DNA from: Paenibacillus_AA sp045062745
GTDB lineage: Bacteria > Bacillota > Bacilli > Paenibacillales > NBRC-103111
Assembly: GCF_045062745.1 (NCBI RefSeq)
Contig: NZ_JBJGED010000003.1
Coordinates: 186,001 to 250,000, forward strand
Direction of reading: 5' to 3'
DNA: 64,000 nucleotides
Shown piece by piece: positions 1-9,218 of this stretch. Numbering within the stretch: the stretch's first letter is position 1; each line of letters opens with the position of its first letter. The position numbers and the translations under genes are program-made. The notes under the pieces are model-generated. The model had not been told where the DNA came from. It was given only the letters and a program-made list of their open reading frames with translations, and searched no databases.

Positions 1-72
1 TAGTAGATGCGAGAGTGCTTCGTTTGGAAACGGGAAGTTGTCCAATAGAAAGCCTATATAAAGAAATGATAG

Positions 73-112
73 AAAAAAGCTCCCACCACAAACTTTCGTT
101 TGAGAGGGAGCC
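73..112 (-). terminator. Intrinsic terminator of hprK
   Basis: Read on the minus strand, a stem of GGCTCCC pairing with GGGAGC, with an inner CAAAC/GTTTG helix, is followed by six T residues. It lies just past the hprK stop codon. Bases 1-72 before it are too short to assign to any gene. Confidence 0.75.
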
Positions 113-126
113 TTCCCTATGAGCTG

Positions 127-1047
127 TTACCGATGCTCCTGCTCCAACCGCCGCATGAATTCATCGACCGCGCTGTAGCCTTGCATCTTCAAATAAAAGT
201 TGTTCGCGGCGGCTTCCACGAGGCCTGCTACGTCGCGTCCGGGCTGCAGCTGAATCTCGATATGCGGGATGCGGACGTCCATGTACTCCGTGAATTTCGG
301 CTCCAGCTCGAGATCGTTGTTCAGTGCGTTGTCCTGCCACTTGGTGAGCTCGATGTCGAGCACGATCCGGGTCTCGTCCTGGAACGCGCGCCGGCCGTAG
401 AGGCGGGACACGTTCACGAGGCCGATGCTGCGCAGGGCGAGAAACTCCTTGTTCGTCCCATTGTGTGTGCCGAGAATCGTCTCCGGGCCGATCTTCTTCA
501 GTACGACCATATCGTCCGCGACGAGCCGGTGGCCGCGCCGGATAAGCGTATGGGCCGTCTCGCTCTTGCCGACCCCCGACTTGCCGCGCAGCAGAATGCC
601 GATGCCCGACACGTTCACGCAGACGCCGTGAATGGCGATCTCGGGAGCGAGCGCTTTGGCTAGGAACGTATCGACCAGATCGAGGAACCTGAACGTCGGC
701 TGTGCCGTACGCAGGAGCGGGATGCCCTCCCGTTCACAATGCTTGGTCAAATACGGCAGCCCCTCCAGGCTGCGGGTCACGACAAAGCAAGGCGGATGAT
801 ATTTCACCACATTGCCGATCCGCTCGTTGCGATCCTCGTCGGACAGCTTATGCAAATACGCGATTTCTTTGCGCCCCAACACCTGCACATGGGCATGGGA
901 GAAAAAATCGAAATAGCCGGTAAATTCCAGCCCCGGGCGATGCGCCTTCGGCTTCTCGATCGGTCTATGCAAATGTTCGCCTCCCACCAGCACCTCCAGC
1001 GAGAATCGATCCACTAGTTGTTGGACGGTTACGGTCCCGATCGCCAT
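127..1047 (-). CDS. hprK: HPr kinase/phosphorylase (HprK family)
   Basis: Bifunctional cytoplasmic enzyme that phosphorylates or dephosphorylates Ser46 of HPr/Crh and so feeds CcpA-dependent carbon catabolite control. Visible family marks are His at about residue 140 (AIHGV), the P-loop GKSGVGKS at about 155-162 and the following RGHRLVADD with the catalytic Asp. The length (306 aa) is normal. The start is placed at the second of two close ATGs (1047) because AAGGAGG then lies 9 nt away; the first ATG (1053) would leave only 3 nt. The region equivalent to the signature RGLGIINV reads RSIGLVNV, so this copy is divergent. Its usual partner lgt is not seen beside it, although the downstream flank lies outside the window. 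It may be a second, paralogous HprK. Confidence 0.85.
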   Translation of the reverse strand: MAIGTVTVQQLVDRFSLEVLVGGEHLHRPIEKPKAHRPGLEFTGYFDFFSHAHVQVLGRKEIAYLHKLSDEDRNERIGNVVKYHPPCFVVTRSLEGLPYLTKHCEREGIPLLRTAQPTFRFLDLVDTFLAKALAPEIAIHGVCVNVSGIGILLRGKSGVGKSETAHTLIRRGHRLVADDMVVLKKIGPETILGTHNGTNKEFLALRSIGLVNVSRLYGRRAFQDETRIVLDIELTKWQDNALNNDLELEPKFTEYMDVRIPHIEIQLQPGRDVAGLVEAAANNFYLKMQGYSAVDEFMRRLEQEHR

Positions 1048-1295
1048 CCTCATCTTCCTCCTTTGGGTAATACCAGATCATACGATTATATACGGTATAT
1101 ACGCGGGAAACCCTGCCGACAGTTCATTTTTTCGCAAGGAAATCGTGACCATTCTATGAAGTGTGGCGAAGGATGGAGCAAGGGGCTTGGAGTTTGAACA
1201 AAAAATGAAATAGTTGTGCAACTTCTTCCATATAAGGGAGGGGGCAAATTTGGTATGCTTGTAAGCGTATTCTTGACTAGTCTAAGGAGGAATGG

Positions 1296-3110
1296 ATGAT
1301 GATGCGCACCGTGACAAGGAAAACGGCAATGGGTCTCACCGCTCTGCTGCTCCTGCTCCTGCTGCTGCCGGCAGGCGCGGCCGTGGCCAAGGACAGCGAG
1401 TATGCGTTCTCCGCCTATGCACTCCGGGATGCGGCAGGGACGAAGCTCGTCCTGCAAGTTTCCCCGACACAGCCAGGGGGGACGGCTCCCGACACGATCA
1501 AGAAGCTGCAGCTGAAGCTGTACGACACGCAAGGCAAACATGTGGCTACCAGCAATGAAACGGATCTGGCCTCGCCCGGAGGCAAGCTAACGCTGAATGT
1601 CGATCAGGCGTCGCTGGGGGACACGATCTCCGCTCAGGCGCTTGTGCAGACCGAACAGACCGGCAATACGACCGTGCTGGAGGCGAAGACTGCCGTCACG
1701 GAGTTTGCCGTGAACCCGGGGCGAGTGGTAGTACCGGATTTTCAGGGCTATGGGGCCCAAATGAACATGCACCTCTACACGGCGCTTAACGATCCATCTC
1801 GGGGCTTCACCGGAAACGAGCCGCCCAAGGAGCTGGAGAACGTCGAAGCCAAAGTGAAGGCGCTGAAGCCGGGCTTGACCCGGATTTTCCTCTCGCCCGT
1901 GAACTTTGACGCCGGCAACGAGAACCGGTTGGAGTCGTTCATCCACACGGTGGAGCTGGCGCATGAGGCGGGGGCGATCGTCAACGTAACCTGGTGGTTC
2001 ATCGAACGTGCACCGGGAGACGATCCGGTCAAGCAGGCGGAGCTGATGCAAGAGAATATGCGGCAATTCGCCGACACGCTCATCGACCTGGTGAAGAACC
2101 GGGGCTTGACGGCCGTTCGGCAAATTACGATTCAGAACGAAGTGAACACCAGCTGGGTGAAGCCGGAGCTGTACGAGCAATACTACCGGCTGCTCAACAC
2201 GTACCTGAAGGAAGCGGGCATCCGCGATCACATCCAATTCGTCGGCGGGGACCTCGTGTACAACAATCAGCTGACCTGGTTCACGTATATGGCGGATCAT
2301 ATGGGCGACGTTCTCGACGGTTGGTCGGTCCACATCTATTGGAACTATTGGGATACCGCCTATATGCAGCAACGGTTCCGGGACATCACCGGGATCTACC
2401 AGGCAATCGACCCTGCCTTGCGCAAGCCGCTCTCGATCACCGAATACGGCGTACGGGGTTACAAGTTCTATGATAACGATCCGAAGCGGCCGATCATGAA
2501 CGTGAATCCATACCGCCGCGGGGCGCTGACCGCCACGCTCGCGGGCAAGTACGGGGATTTCGTCACCGGCATCAACGAGACGAATATCGCGGCGTTCGAG
2601 CAAGCTTGGTTCGACATGCAGGCTGTGAACCTAGGCTTCACCGGTCTGGCGAAGTGGGACGCTTACCGGGCGCAGTATGACTTCACTTATCAGGATTACT
2701 CGCTGATCGGGTACTTGTTCGACCCGGCGCCGGGTCAGGATCGTTGGCCGCTGCGTCCGGCTTATTACATGCAGTGGCTGATGGCCAATACGACCGGTGA
2801 AGGCTGGCAAGTGCTCGGCTACAACAACAGCGATACAACCGGGCTTAAGCTGATCACGCCGTTCCACGGCCCGAACGGGGAGTGGACCGTATTCGCGCTG
2901 AACCGGGACGGGACCGCCGGTACGTTCAGCATCGGCTCACTGCCGGCCAACACCCAATTCAAGGTGCTGGTCTGGAACGGTGGCGGCGCCGGCAAGGTCG
3001 CGGAAGCCGGCACGGTGAACTCTGGCGCGGGCGGTGCCGTTACGGTCGAAGTTCCGGCCGGGAGCATGGTCGCTTTGACGACTGTAGCGGGGTTGAGCCT
3101 GCCGCAATAA
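1296..3110 (+). CDS. Secreted clan GH-A glycoside hydrolase
   Basis: Predicted exported retaining glycosidase of 604 aa. A Leu-rich signal peptide covers residues 1-31 and ends ...GAAVA. A poorly defined beta-rich segment runs to about 145, followed by a TIM-barrel region. IQNEVN near residue 282 fits the acid/base Asn-Glu pair of clan GH-A, and ITEYG near 383 fits the nucleophile Glu. The last ~90 residues look like the C-terminal beta-sandwich found in GH30/GH39/GH79-type enzymes. The exact family and substrate cannot be read from sequence alone. AAGGAGG at 1284-1290 serves a run of three ATG codons (1296, 1299, 1302); 1299 has the most usual spacing. It is a single-gene unit ended by the hairpin at 3123. 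Confidence 0.7.
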   Translation: MMMRTVTRKTAMGLTALLLLLLLLPAGAAVAKDSEYAFSAYALRDAAGTKLVLQVSPTQPGGTAPDTIKKLQLKLYDTQGKHVATSNETDLASPGGKLTLNVDQASLGDTISAQALVQTEQTGNTTVLEAKTAVTEFAVNPGRVVVPDFQGYGAQMNMHLYTALNDPSRGFTGNEPPKELENVEAKVKALKPGLTRIFLSPVNFDAGNENRLESFIHTVELAHEAGAIVNVTWWFIERAPGDDPVKQAELMQENMRQFADTLIDLVKNRGLTAVRQITIQNEVNTSWVKPELYEQYYRLLNTYLKEAGIRDHIQFVGGDLVYNNQLTWFTYMADHMGDVLDGWSVHIYWNYWDTAYMQQRFRDITGIYQAIDPALRKPLSITEYGVRGYKFYDNDPKRPIMNVNPYRRGALTATLAGKYGDFVTGINETNIAAFEQAWFDMQAVNLGFTGLAKWDAYRAQYDFTYQDYSLIGYLFDPAPGQDRWPLRPAYYMQWLMANTTGEGWQVLGYNNSDTTGLKLITPFHGPNGEWTVFALNRDGTAGTFSIGSLPANTQFKVLVWNGGGAGKVAEAGTVNSGAGGAVTVEVPAGSMVALTTVAGLSLPQ

Positions 3111-3122
3111 ATAACTTTTCGA

Positions 3123-3156
3123 GGAGCCCCTTACGAGGTAGGGGCTCCTTCGTTTT
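3123..3156 (+). terminator. Intrinsic terminator after the GH-A glycosidase
   Basis: GGAGCCCC and GGGGCTCC form a perfect 8-bp stem with a 10-nt loop, followed by TTCGTTTT. It begins 12 nt after the glycosidase stop codon. Confidence 0.85.
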
Positions 3157-3234
3157 GAACAGGAGGAGCGGAGTCATGACGATAGCGGATTTTGGCGCGG
3201 GAAGCGCCACCGTTTGCAAAAAGTTGCATGCTGC

Positions 3235-3654
3235 TTACATCGAGTTTCCTCGAATTTCTTTTCCGCAGCTCATGCAGTATTTGTGGGTAGGATCCGTGAT
3301 TTTATTTCCGCAGAAGGGACAGTAATTCACACTGCCCGGGATCTGAAGCTGTTTCTCTCCAGGTTGCTCAAGGGAGCCCTTACGTTCGGCTGCGAGAACA
3401 TTCAAAGGGTCCGGTTCTTCGCCATGCTCTGTAATATCCAGCAATGACATCCGGTTCGAGCGAGTCGCGTTCATAAAGTGATAAATTCCCTGAATGATGG
3501 CTAATCCAACAAAGACGACACCAAAGATTACAAAAAAAGGAGGAGCCCCCATCGACGCAGCTGAAAGGGTCCAAAACACACCAAATGCCCCTACCGCAAT
3601 ACTCCCTATTGCGCCCAGTGAGGACGGCCCACGACCCGGCTTTATGCTTCTCAT
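3235..3654 (-). CDS. Zinc-ribbon membrane protein of unknown function
   Basis: A 139-aa protein with two hydrophobic segments (about residues 15-35 and 40-60). The soluble tail carries two CxxC knuckles, CPFCG and CMSCGK, about 15 residues apart, which is a zinc-ribbon arrangement. The protein is probably a small integral membrane protein with the ribbon outside the bilayer. GC content is visibly lower than in the flanking glycosidase genes. It is divergent from the alpha/beta hydrolase that follows. No function can be named. Confidence 0.65.
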   Translation of the reverse strand: MRSIKPGRGPSSLGAIGSIAVGAFGVFWTLSAASMGAPPFFVIFGVVFVGLAIIQGIYHFMNATRSNRMSLLDITEHGEEPDPLNVLAAERKGSLEQPGEKQLQIPGSVNYCPFCGNKITDPTHKYCMSCGKEIRGNSM

Positions 3655-3830
3655 TCCTATCTACCTTTCGATGTACAGAATATAACCATTATATTCTCAT
3701 TTTCTTCCATCTACCACATTTTCGGGTATGGCCAACATTTTTTTCGAGAGGTAATGAACTTTCCTTACCGGTTAAACGTATTACTGACGTGATAGATAGA
3801 GCATCAAAAGAGAGAGAGAGGGAGATTGGG

Positions 3831-5555
3831 TTGAAAAAAAGCTTAATCACGTTAAATGGGAAATGGGCGGTAACGACTCTACTAGCGGCAGCGTTAACGG
3901 TACCGACGGTGGCGCACGGAGCTGGAGCCGCACCCACACCGGCACCTGTATCCGCACCCTTGGCGGAATTGAAAGGCCTATCGGAGGCTGCCGTGCAGGC
4001 GGAACAATTAGTACCGGCCCGCTTGGTGGCGGAATCGCTGGGCGCGCAAGTGACATGGATGGATGAGACTCGCAGTGTGGACTTGAAGCGAGGGAAGACG
4101 GCCGTTCGTGTACGAATCGGGGATACGCAGGCTACCGTTAACGGGGAGAGCGTTCAGCTGTCGTCCGCCGTTCAACTGATTGACGAATCTACATATGTGC
4201 CGCTGGAAGTCATACATCGTGCATTCGGCAGCGGCATCGGTTGGGATGCGCAGCTCCATCAAATCGTCGTCAGCGAGAAAGACTACGGATCCCAAGCCAC
4301 TCTGTTCCTGCATCAGCTGGAGAATGGACAATACTCCGAAGCTTGGAGCCGATTGAGCGCGACGCTGCAAGCCGTTCTGCCGGAGCCGCTGCTGAAGGCC
4401 ATCTGGGAAGGCAACAAACCGCTGTTCGGCCGTTACCTGCAGATGAACGTGGTCGACATACAGACGAATGCCGTACATAACAGCGTAACCTTGGAATGTG
4501 TGACCGAAAAAATGCCGATCCAGCTCACGCTCCGTTTCGCTCCGAGCGGGCTCGTGGACGATTGGTCGCTCACCCCGGCGGCCGGACAGGCGGAGCCTTA
4601 TCAGCGTCCCGCGTATGACAAGCAAGATGCTTATAAGGAACGTGAGGTTGTGGTAGGGGAAGGCGCTTTGGCCTTGCCTGGCACTTTGACGCAGCCGTTG
4701 GGGGAGGGGCCGTTCCCGGCCGTCGTGCTCGTCCAGGGCTCGGGACCGCATGACCGGGATTCCACGATCGGCGGGGCGAAGCCTTTCCGCGACATTGCGG
4801 CCGGTCTCGCGAGCCAAGGTATTGCGGTGTTACGGTATGAAAAGGTCACGAAGGAGCATCCGTTCAAAGTACAGGCGATTCCGAAATTCACGATCGATCA
4901 GGAGTCTGTGGATGATGTCAACCGGGCGATCGACGTACTGGCGGGCACGAAGGAGATCGACCCGAAGAGAATCTATGTGGCGGGACACAGCCAAGGCGGC
5001 TTCGTGCTGCCGAAGATCGTGGCTAAGGACAGCAGTCATCGCATCGCCGGCGTGATCGGGCTTTCCGCTCCGAGCGGTACGTTCGTGGATGTGCTGCAGG
5101 AGCAGCAGCAAGTGCTGATCGAGCGGATGAAGCAGGCCGGCCTTCCCGTCGAGGGGGTCGTGCAATCCGCCGCTATGTGGAACGAGATCGCGAAGCTCGT
5201 GAAAAATCCCGAGTACTCCAAAGATAACCTGCCGCAGCAGTTCCCGATCGGAGGAGCGTATTGGTGGTACGAACAGCGGGACTACGCCGCGGCCGCGGCT
5301 GCGAAGGGCCAATCGACGCCGATGCTCTTGCTGCAGGGCGAGAATGACTGGCAAGTGCCGATGACCCAGCTGGAAGGGTGGAAGCAGGCGCTGGCCGGCC
5401 GCACCGATGTGACGTACAAATCTTATTCGAAGCTGAACCATCTCCTGACCGAATATGACGGCATCTCTACCGGGATGGAATACAACCGGTCTGCGAACGT
5501 TCCGGAGGTCCTGATCCGCGATATGGCGGACTGGATCCGGGGTTTGGAGAAGTAA
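3831..5555 (+). CDS. Secreted alpha/beta hydrolase with stalk and DUF3887-like domains
   Basis: A 574-aa exported serine hydrolase. The start is TTG 3831, with GAGGGAG about 8 nt upstream and a clean signal peptide (LKKSLITLNGKWAVTT..., cleavage after AHGA). The upstream in-frame extension to 3585 is rejected. A copper-amine-oxidase-N-terminal-like stalk domain follows at about residues 40-150, containing LVPARLVAESLGA. A DUF3887-like segment (about 160-250) precedes the alpha/beta hydrolase. The nucleophile elbow is GHSQGG; GENDWQVP supplies the likely Asp and LNHL the His. It resembles acyl-peptidase/dienelactone-hydrolase type proteins of spore-forming bacilli. Substrate unknown. Confidence 0.75.
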   Translation: MKKSLITLNGKWAVTTLLAAALTVPTVAHGAGAAPTPAPVSAPLAELKGLSEAAVQAEQLVPARLVAESLGAQVTWMDETRSVDLKRGKTAVRVRIGDTQATVNGESVQLSSAVQLIDESTYVPLEVIHRAFGSGIGWDAQLHQIVVSEKDYGSQATLFLHQLENGQYSEAWSRLSATLQAVLPEPLLKAIWEGNKPLFGRYLQMNVVDIQTNAVHNSVTLECVTEKMPIQLTLRFAPSGLVDDWSLTPAAGQAEPYQRPAYDKQDAYKEREVVVGEGALALPGTLTQPLGEGPFPAVVLVQGSGPHDRDSTIGGAKPFRDIAAGLASQGIAVLRYEKVTKEHPFKVQAIPKFTIDQESVDDVNRAIDVLAGTKEIDPKRIYVAGHSQGGFVLPKIVAKDSSHRIAGVIGLSAPSGTFVDVLQEQQQVLIERMKQAGLPVEGVVQSAAMWNEIAKLVKNPEYSKDNLPQQFPIGGAYWWYEQRDYAAAAAAKGQSTPMLLLQGENDWQVPMTQLEGWKQALAGRTDVTYKSYSKLNHLLTEYDGISTGMEYNRSANVPEVLIRDMADWIRGLEK

Positions 5556-5583
5556 GGTTATAATTTAAGCCTATTAAAAAGCT

Positions 5584-5615
5584 ATTGTACCCAAGCCTCG
5601 AGGCTTGGGTACAAT
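5584..5615. terminator. Bidirectional terminator, 32-bp perfect palindrome
   Basis: ATTGTACCCAAGCCTC is followed immediately by its exact reverse complement, giving a 16+16 palindrome without a spacer. TTTT follows on the plus side and TTTTT on the minus side. It sits between two convergent genes and probably ends both. Confidence 0.8.
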
Positions 5616-5622
5616 GCGTTTT

Positions 5623-8169
5623 CTACCACGATCTTGGGAGTGTAGCGAATGCTTGCGGACCTAGCTCCACCGATCGGTGCGGCTGCGATTCGTCGCGGCC
5701 GAACAGCTGTACCCGCAGTCGTTCCGACGAGTTGTTGGCTATGAGCAGGCGATCGGCTAAGACCGCTATGTCGAGCGACCACGCCGCAGGAGATGCCTCT
5801 TCTGCGGGCCGCCCGTCGGCAAGCTCAGCAGTGAGCGAGCACGCCTCGGTGAGATATCCGCTGCTGAACGAGCCCAGGCGGCCGCTCCATGTCCATGCCT
5901 CCGGCTCGATCCGGTTGCTCCCCTCGTAGACGGCCAGCCGACTGCCGAGCGCGAAGGCGAGCGGCTTGGCCGCCGTAACCGTCCGATCCGCGTCGCCGAA
6001 GTTGGCGTACACGAGGCAGCCCTGCGACTCGAACACCATCGCCTGCCGGTCCGCGCCCTCCAGTTGCACCGTCTCGGCCGCGTGCCGGGCCGTCTCCTCC
6101 AGCGTGCGGTTCGGCAGAGTGAATACGGTGAGGGAAGGCAGGCTGTCGCCGGGCTCCAGTTCGACTTGCTCCCGCGCGTTCAGCACGAGCGTGTTCTCCA
6201 CTCCGGTATACTTCGGAAACTCATGACGATTCCAATATTGCATGCCGGCCGAACCGAGCACTTGGAATCCGACCTGCTGATCGAGGTTGAGATAAGGGAC
6301 CGGCATGAAGGCATCCCGTTCATCCGGAGAACCGCCGAACATTCCCTCGAACGTCTTCGCCGTTCCGCCCGGTCCGTACAACGTCCGGTAGCCCCGCGCC
6401 ACATCCGGAAGCTGCTTGTAGCGCTCGTTGCGGACGCCTATGATCCCCGTATGCATTCGCCTGATCCGGCATTGCTTAACGGCATGAATTTGTTCCATAT
6501 AGACCGTACGCCCATCCGGCAGCGACACGAACGCCACATGCTGCAGCAGCTCCCGGTCGCCACGCGGAATCGCCGCGCATGCCCCGAAGCCATCGGCTTG
6601 CGGGACCACATGGGCGCGCTCGACATGACGGACGCGGGTTTCGTTGGTGAGCCCCTTCACCCCGTTCGACGTCTCGAACTCAACGGTGCCGACGTAGTTG
6701 TTGAACATCGGCGTCAGACTCCAGATCCCGGATTCCGGCAGCGTAAGCCCCATCACATTGCTGCGCCAGTTGAACGCGGAGAACGCCCTTTTCGTTTTAT
6801 GAATGATAAAGCTCCCGTACGGATAATGATGCACGCCATCCATTCTCCGGTGGAACGCCTCCCGGTCGCTGGGAGGGACGCCGTCGCCGCCGAAGCTGTG
6901 CAGCAGGAAGCTTTTCAGCAGGCTAAGCATGTTGAGCGGTTCGATATGCTTGAGCGACTGGAACGGGGTGAGCCAATATTCCTCCGCCTTCTCCTCGACG
7001 AGACACCCGCTGGAGTGGCTAAGCTGCACTTGTTCCATCCGGCTGAGCACGTCCCGCTCGATCATCGCCGCATCCGGATGCTCATGCACCACGTTCATGA
7101 CTGCGTGCGTGAAGAGCGACTCATGCTGCTTGTTGTAGTACCAGTCCTGACCTTGCACCGCAATGCCGAAGCCGTCGGCCTGAATGCACTTCAGGATAAC
7201 CCGCTCGTAGATCTCCTCATTGTTGTACAAAGCGCAGGACAACGCCTCCTCGCCGCCAATCCAGGCTCCCACGAGATGGGTCGCGCGCAGGTTGATCCCG
7301 GACTTCAGATAGTCCGGATGCACGAAGCCGTGATTCTCCGTCGTATAGTCAGCGTGGAGCGTGACGTTGATGAAAGGTGGAATCTCCGTTGGCGCCGTCC
7401 GGCGAGTCTTCGCGGGAAGCACCTTTTCCTGAATGTAGCAGTCCTTGTAAGACACCACCGAATTAAGCGCCCAACGGATGAATCCGGTTTTCCACTTCTC
7501 CGCGTTCGGATGGTCCGGGAACAAATTCATCGCGGCACTTATGCCGTTAGCCGTCCAGGCGTTCTCTTCCTCCTGGGTGTCGTTGTACACTCCGCTTCTC
7601 GGACGGACCTCGCACCACCGGTCAGCGTACGATGCTGCGATCGTCTGCACCATCAGCTTCGCTTCCTCGTCCAGATCATCCCACAAGAACTGGGCGGCCG
7701 TGCAGAGTGCGGCGATACTGTTGCCGGTCTGCGTGGCGCGGAAATAATCCTCATCCGGGCGGCCCCACTTCAACCCGCTGTTCGCCGGATTGTGGCTGAG
7801 CGGCCGGACGCAGTCCTCCGGACCGGAGCCGTGCGTGAAGCCGAGGTACCGGATCCCCTGGATCGCCCTGGTTTTCAACCGTTCCCGTGAAACCCCGGTC
7901 GCTTCCTCATCGAACTCGCCGATCTTCGCCAAGACGGCGTACAGCGCGGCCGGGTAGGACGTATCCGTGCCGTACCCATGGCATCCGCCGAAGAAATGCC
8001 CGCAGTTCGGGCGGTTCGGCCATTCCTCGAACGTCGAATCGCAATACGGCACCCAGCGCAGCAGCATGTTCAAGTAGCGGTTCGACAGCTCGCCCTTCCG
8101 GACAGAGGCCCATTGGACCGGGCGAATGCGCCACACCTGCTCGGCCTTTGTGAACGGAATCGAAGTCAT
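5623..8169 (-). CDS. Large putative glycan-active protein, polysaccharide-lyase-like
   Basis: An 848-aa protein without a signal peptide. The first ~450 residues are helical and rich in Trp/His (NCGHFFGGCHGYG, TTENHGFVHPDY), the composition of an (alpha/alpha)6 toroid. The rest is beta-rich. This two-part layout is that of heparinase/hyaluronate-lyase-type polysaccharide lyases and some toroid glycosidases. I cannot assign a family, and the likely catalytic His/Tyr residues are guesses. The start is set at ATG 8169, 7 nt after GAGGAGG; the upstream ATG (8175) touches the ribosome binding site. It is monocistronic and ends at the shared palindrome. Absence of a signal peptide implies action on imported oligosaccharides. 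Confidence 0.5.
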   Translation of the reverse strand: MTSIPFTKAEQVWRIRPVQWASVRKGELSNRYLNMLLRWVPYCDSTFEEWPNRPNCGHFFGGCHGYGTDTSYPAALYAVLAKIGEFDEEATGVSRERLKTRAIQGIRYLGFTHGSGPEDCVRPLSHNPANSGLKWGRPDEDYFRATQTGNSIAALCTAAQFLWDDLDEEAKLMVQTIAASYADRWCEVRPRSGVYNDTQEEENAWTANGISAAMNLFPDHPNAEKWKTGFIRWALNSVVSYKDCYIQEKVLPAKTRRTAPTEIPPFINVTLHADYTTENHGFVHPDYLKSGINLRATHLVGAWIGGEEALSCALYNNEEIYERVILKCIQADGFGIAVQGQDWYYNKQHESLFTHAVMNVVHEHPDAAMIERDVLSRMEQVQLSHSSGCLVEEKAEEYWLTPFQSLKHIEPLNMLSLLKSFLLHSFGGDGVPPSDREAFHRRMDGVHHYPYGSFIIHKTKRAFSAFNWRSNVMGLTLPESGIWSLTPMFNNYVGTVEFETSNGVKGLTNETRVRHVERAHVVPQADGFGACAAIPRGDRELLQHVAFVSLPDGRTVYMEQIHAVKQCRIRRMHTGIIGVRNERYKQLPDVARGYRTLYGPGGTAKTFEGMFGGSPDERDAFMPVPYLNLDQQVGFQVLGSAGMQYWNRHEFPKYTGVENTLVLNAREQVELEPGDSLPSLTVFTLPNRTLEETARHAAETVQLEGADRQAMVFESQGCLVYANFGDADRTVTAAKPLAFALGSRLAVYEGSNRIEPEAWTWSGRLGSFSSGYLTEACSLTAELADGRPAEEASPAAWSLDIAVLADRLLIANNSSERLRVQLFGRDESQPHRSVELGPQAFATLPRSW

Positions 8170-8440
8170 GTGCATCCCTCCTCACCCAAATTTCGAACGT
8201 GAACTGTCGTGCGAAATATGGGTAGTATGCTTTCATCGTACTGGTAGAACGGTTGGCCGGATATGGCGGGGATGGCACGATTATGGCTTTTTTTGCCGTA
8301 CTTATTGGGGGAGGGGCGCTACGCGCTGATTTTCCAGATTAGCCGTACGCGTGTTTCGGTGCTGCTCTAAAGTAGATTTTTTACTATACAGATCGGCCAT
8401 GCGCCTCATTCACACCATGCCCTAACAAAATTATGCTAGT

Positions 8441-8460
8441 AAATTTGTACGTACAATTTT
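8441..8460 (+). promoter_or_regulatory. AraR-type operator of araDBA
   Basis: AAATTTGTACGTACAATTTT contains the exact 12-bp palindrome TTGTACGTACAA (8445-8456), which matches the AraR box known from Bacillus. A TATAAT (8460-8465) abuts it, so a bound repressor would cover the promoter. The rest of the 8170-8507 spacer shows only T-rich, unstructured DNA. Confidence 0.8.
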
Positions 8461-8507
8461 ATAATAATAATCAGAATTGATCTCATTTTGTGGGTGGTGG
8501 GACAAGG

Positions 8508-9218
8508 TTGTCAGTACAACTAAAAGAGCAAGTGTTGGAGGCGAACCTGGATCTTCCGCGGTATGGGCTCGTGACGTTCACTTGGGGGAACGTGAGCGGG
8601 ATCGACCGGGAGCGGGGACTTGTCGTCATTAAGCCAAGCGGCGTTCCGTACGACCGGCTGCGGGTGGACGATCTCGTCGTGTTGAATCTGGAAGGCGAAG
8701 TGGTGGAGGGGAAGCTGAAGCCTTCCTCCGATACCCCGACGCACTTGACGCTGTATCGGGCTTTCCCGCAGATCGGGGGCATCGTGCATACGCACTCTCC
8801 CTGGGCTACGAGCTGGGCGCAAGCTGGGCGCTCCATTCCGGCGCTTGGCACGACGCATGCCGACTACTTCTACGGCGAGATTCCGTGCACGCGGGCGATG
8901 ACGGATGCCGAGATTAGCGGAGCTTACGAGATGGAGACCGGCCAGGTCATCATCGAGACGTTGCGCCAGCATGGCCTCGACCCGGCCTTCATGCCGGGCA
9001 TTCTCGTGAACAGCCATGCGCCGTTCGCCTGGGGGAGCGATGCGCATGAGGCGGTGCACAATGCCGTCGTGCTGGAAGAGGTGGCGAAGATGGCGCTGCA
9101 CACGTACCAGCTGAATCCCCGGCAGGCGCCGATGAATCAGGCGCTGCTGGACCGGCATTTTCTCAGAAAGCATGGTGCAAACGCTTACTACGGTCAAAGG
9201 AAGGAGAGGAACTCTTAA
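8508..9218 (+). CDS. araD: L-ribulose-5-phosphate 4-epimerase
   Basis: Class II aldolase-type zinc enzyme that converts L-ribulose 5-phosphate to D-xylulose 5-phosphate, the last step of L-arabinose entry into the pentose phosphate pathway. The N-terminus LKEQVLEANLDLP aligns directly with E. coli AraD. TWGNVS, KPSG and the metal-binding HTH (IVHTHSPWAT) plus THADYF are present. The start is taken as TTG 8508 because it matches the family N-terminus; a GTG at 8490 adds six residues with no family counterpart. First gene of araD-araB-araA; its stop overlaps the araB ATG by one base. Expected to be repressed through the AraR box just upstream. Confidence 0.93.
   Translation: MSVQLKEQVLEANLDLPRYGLVTFTWGNVSGIDRERGLVVIKPSGVPYDRLRVDDLVVLNLEGEVVEGKLKPSSDTPTHLTLYRAFPQIGGIVHTHSPWATSWAQAGRSIPALGTTHADYFYGEIPCTRAMTDAEISGAYEMETGQVIIETLRQHGLDPAFMPGILVNSHAPFAWGSDAHEAVHNAVVLEEVAKMALHTYQLNPRQAPMNQALLDRHFLRKHGANAYYGQRKERNS

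Noticed and set aside
1..72. Tail of a plus-strand gene entering from the left edge
   Set aside because: One frame is open to base 122, but it would run through the hprK terminator; the stretch is too short to support a call.
3585..3830. N-terminal extension of the alpha/beta hydrolase
   Set aside because: It would bury the signal peptide behind 82 residues; TTG 3831 has a ribosome binding site and a clean signal peptide.
6064..7890. 608-codon plus-strand frame opposite the 5623-8169 gene
   Set aside because: GC-rich shadow of the real gene: no ribosome binding site, no domain, and Arg/His/Pro-rich low-sense composition.
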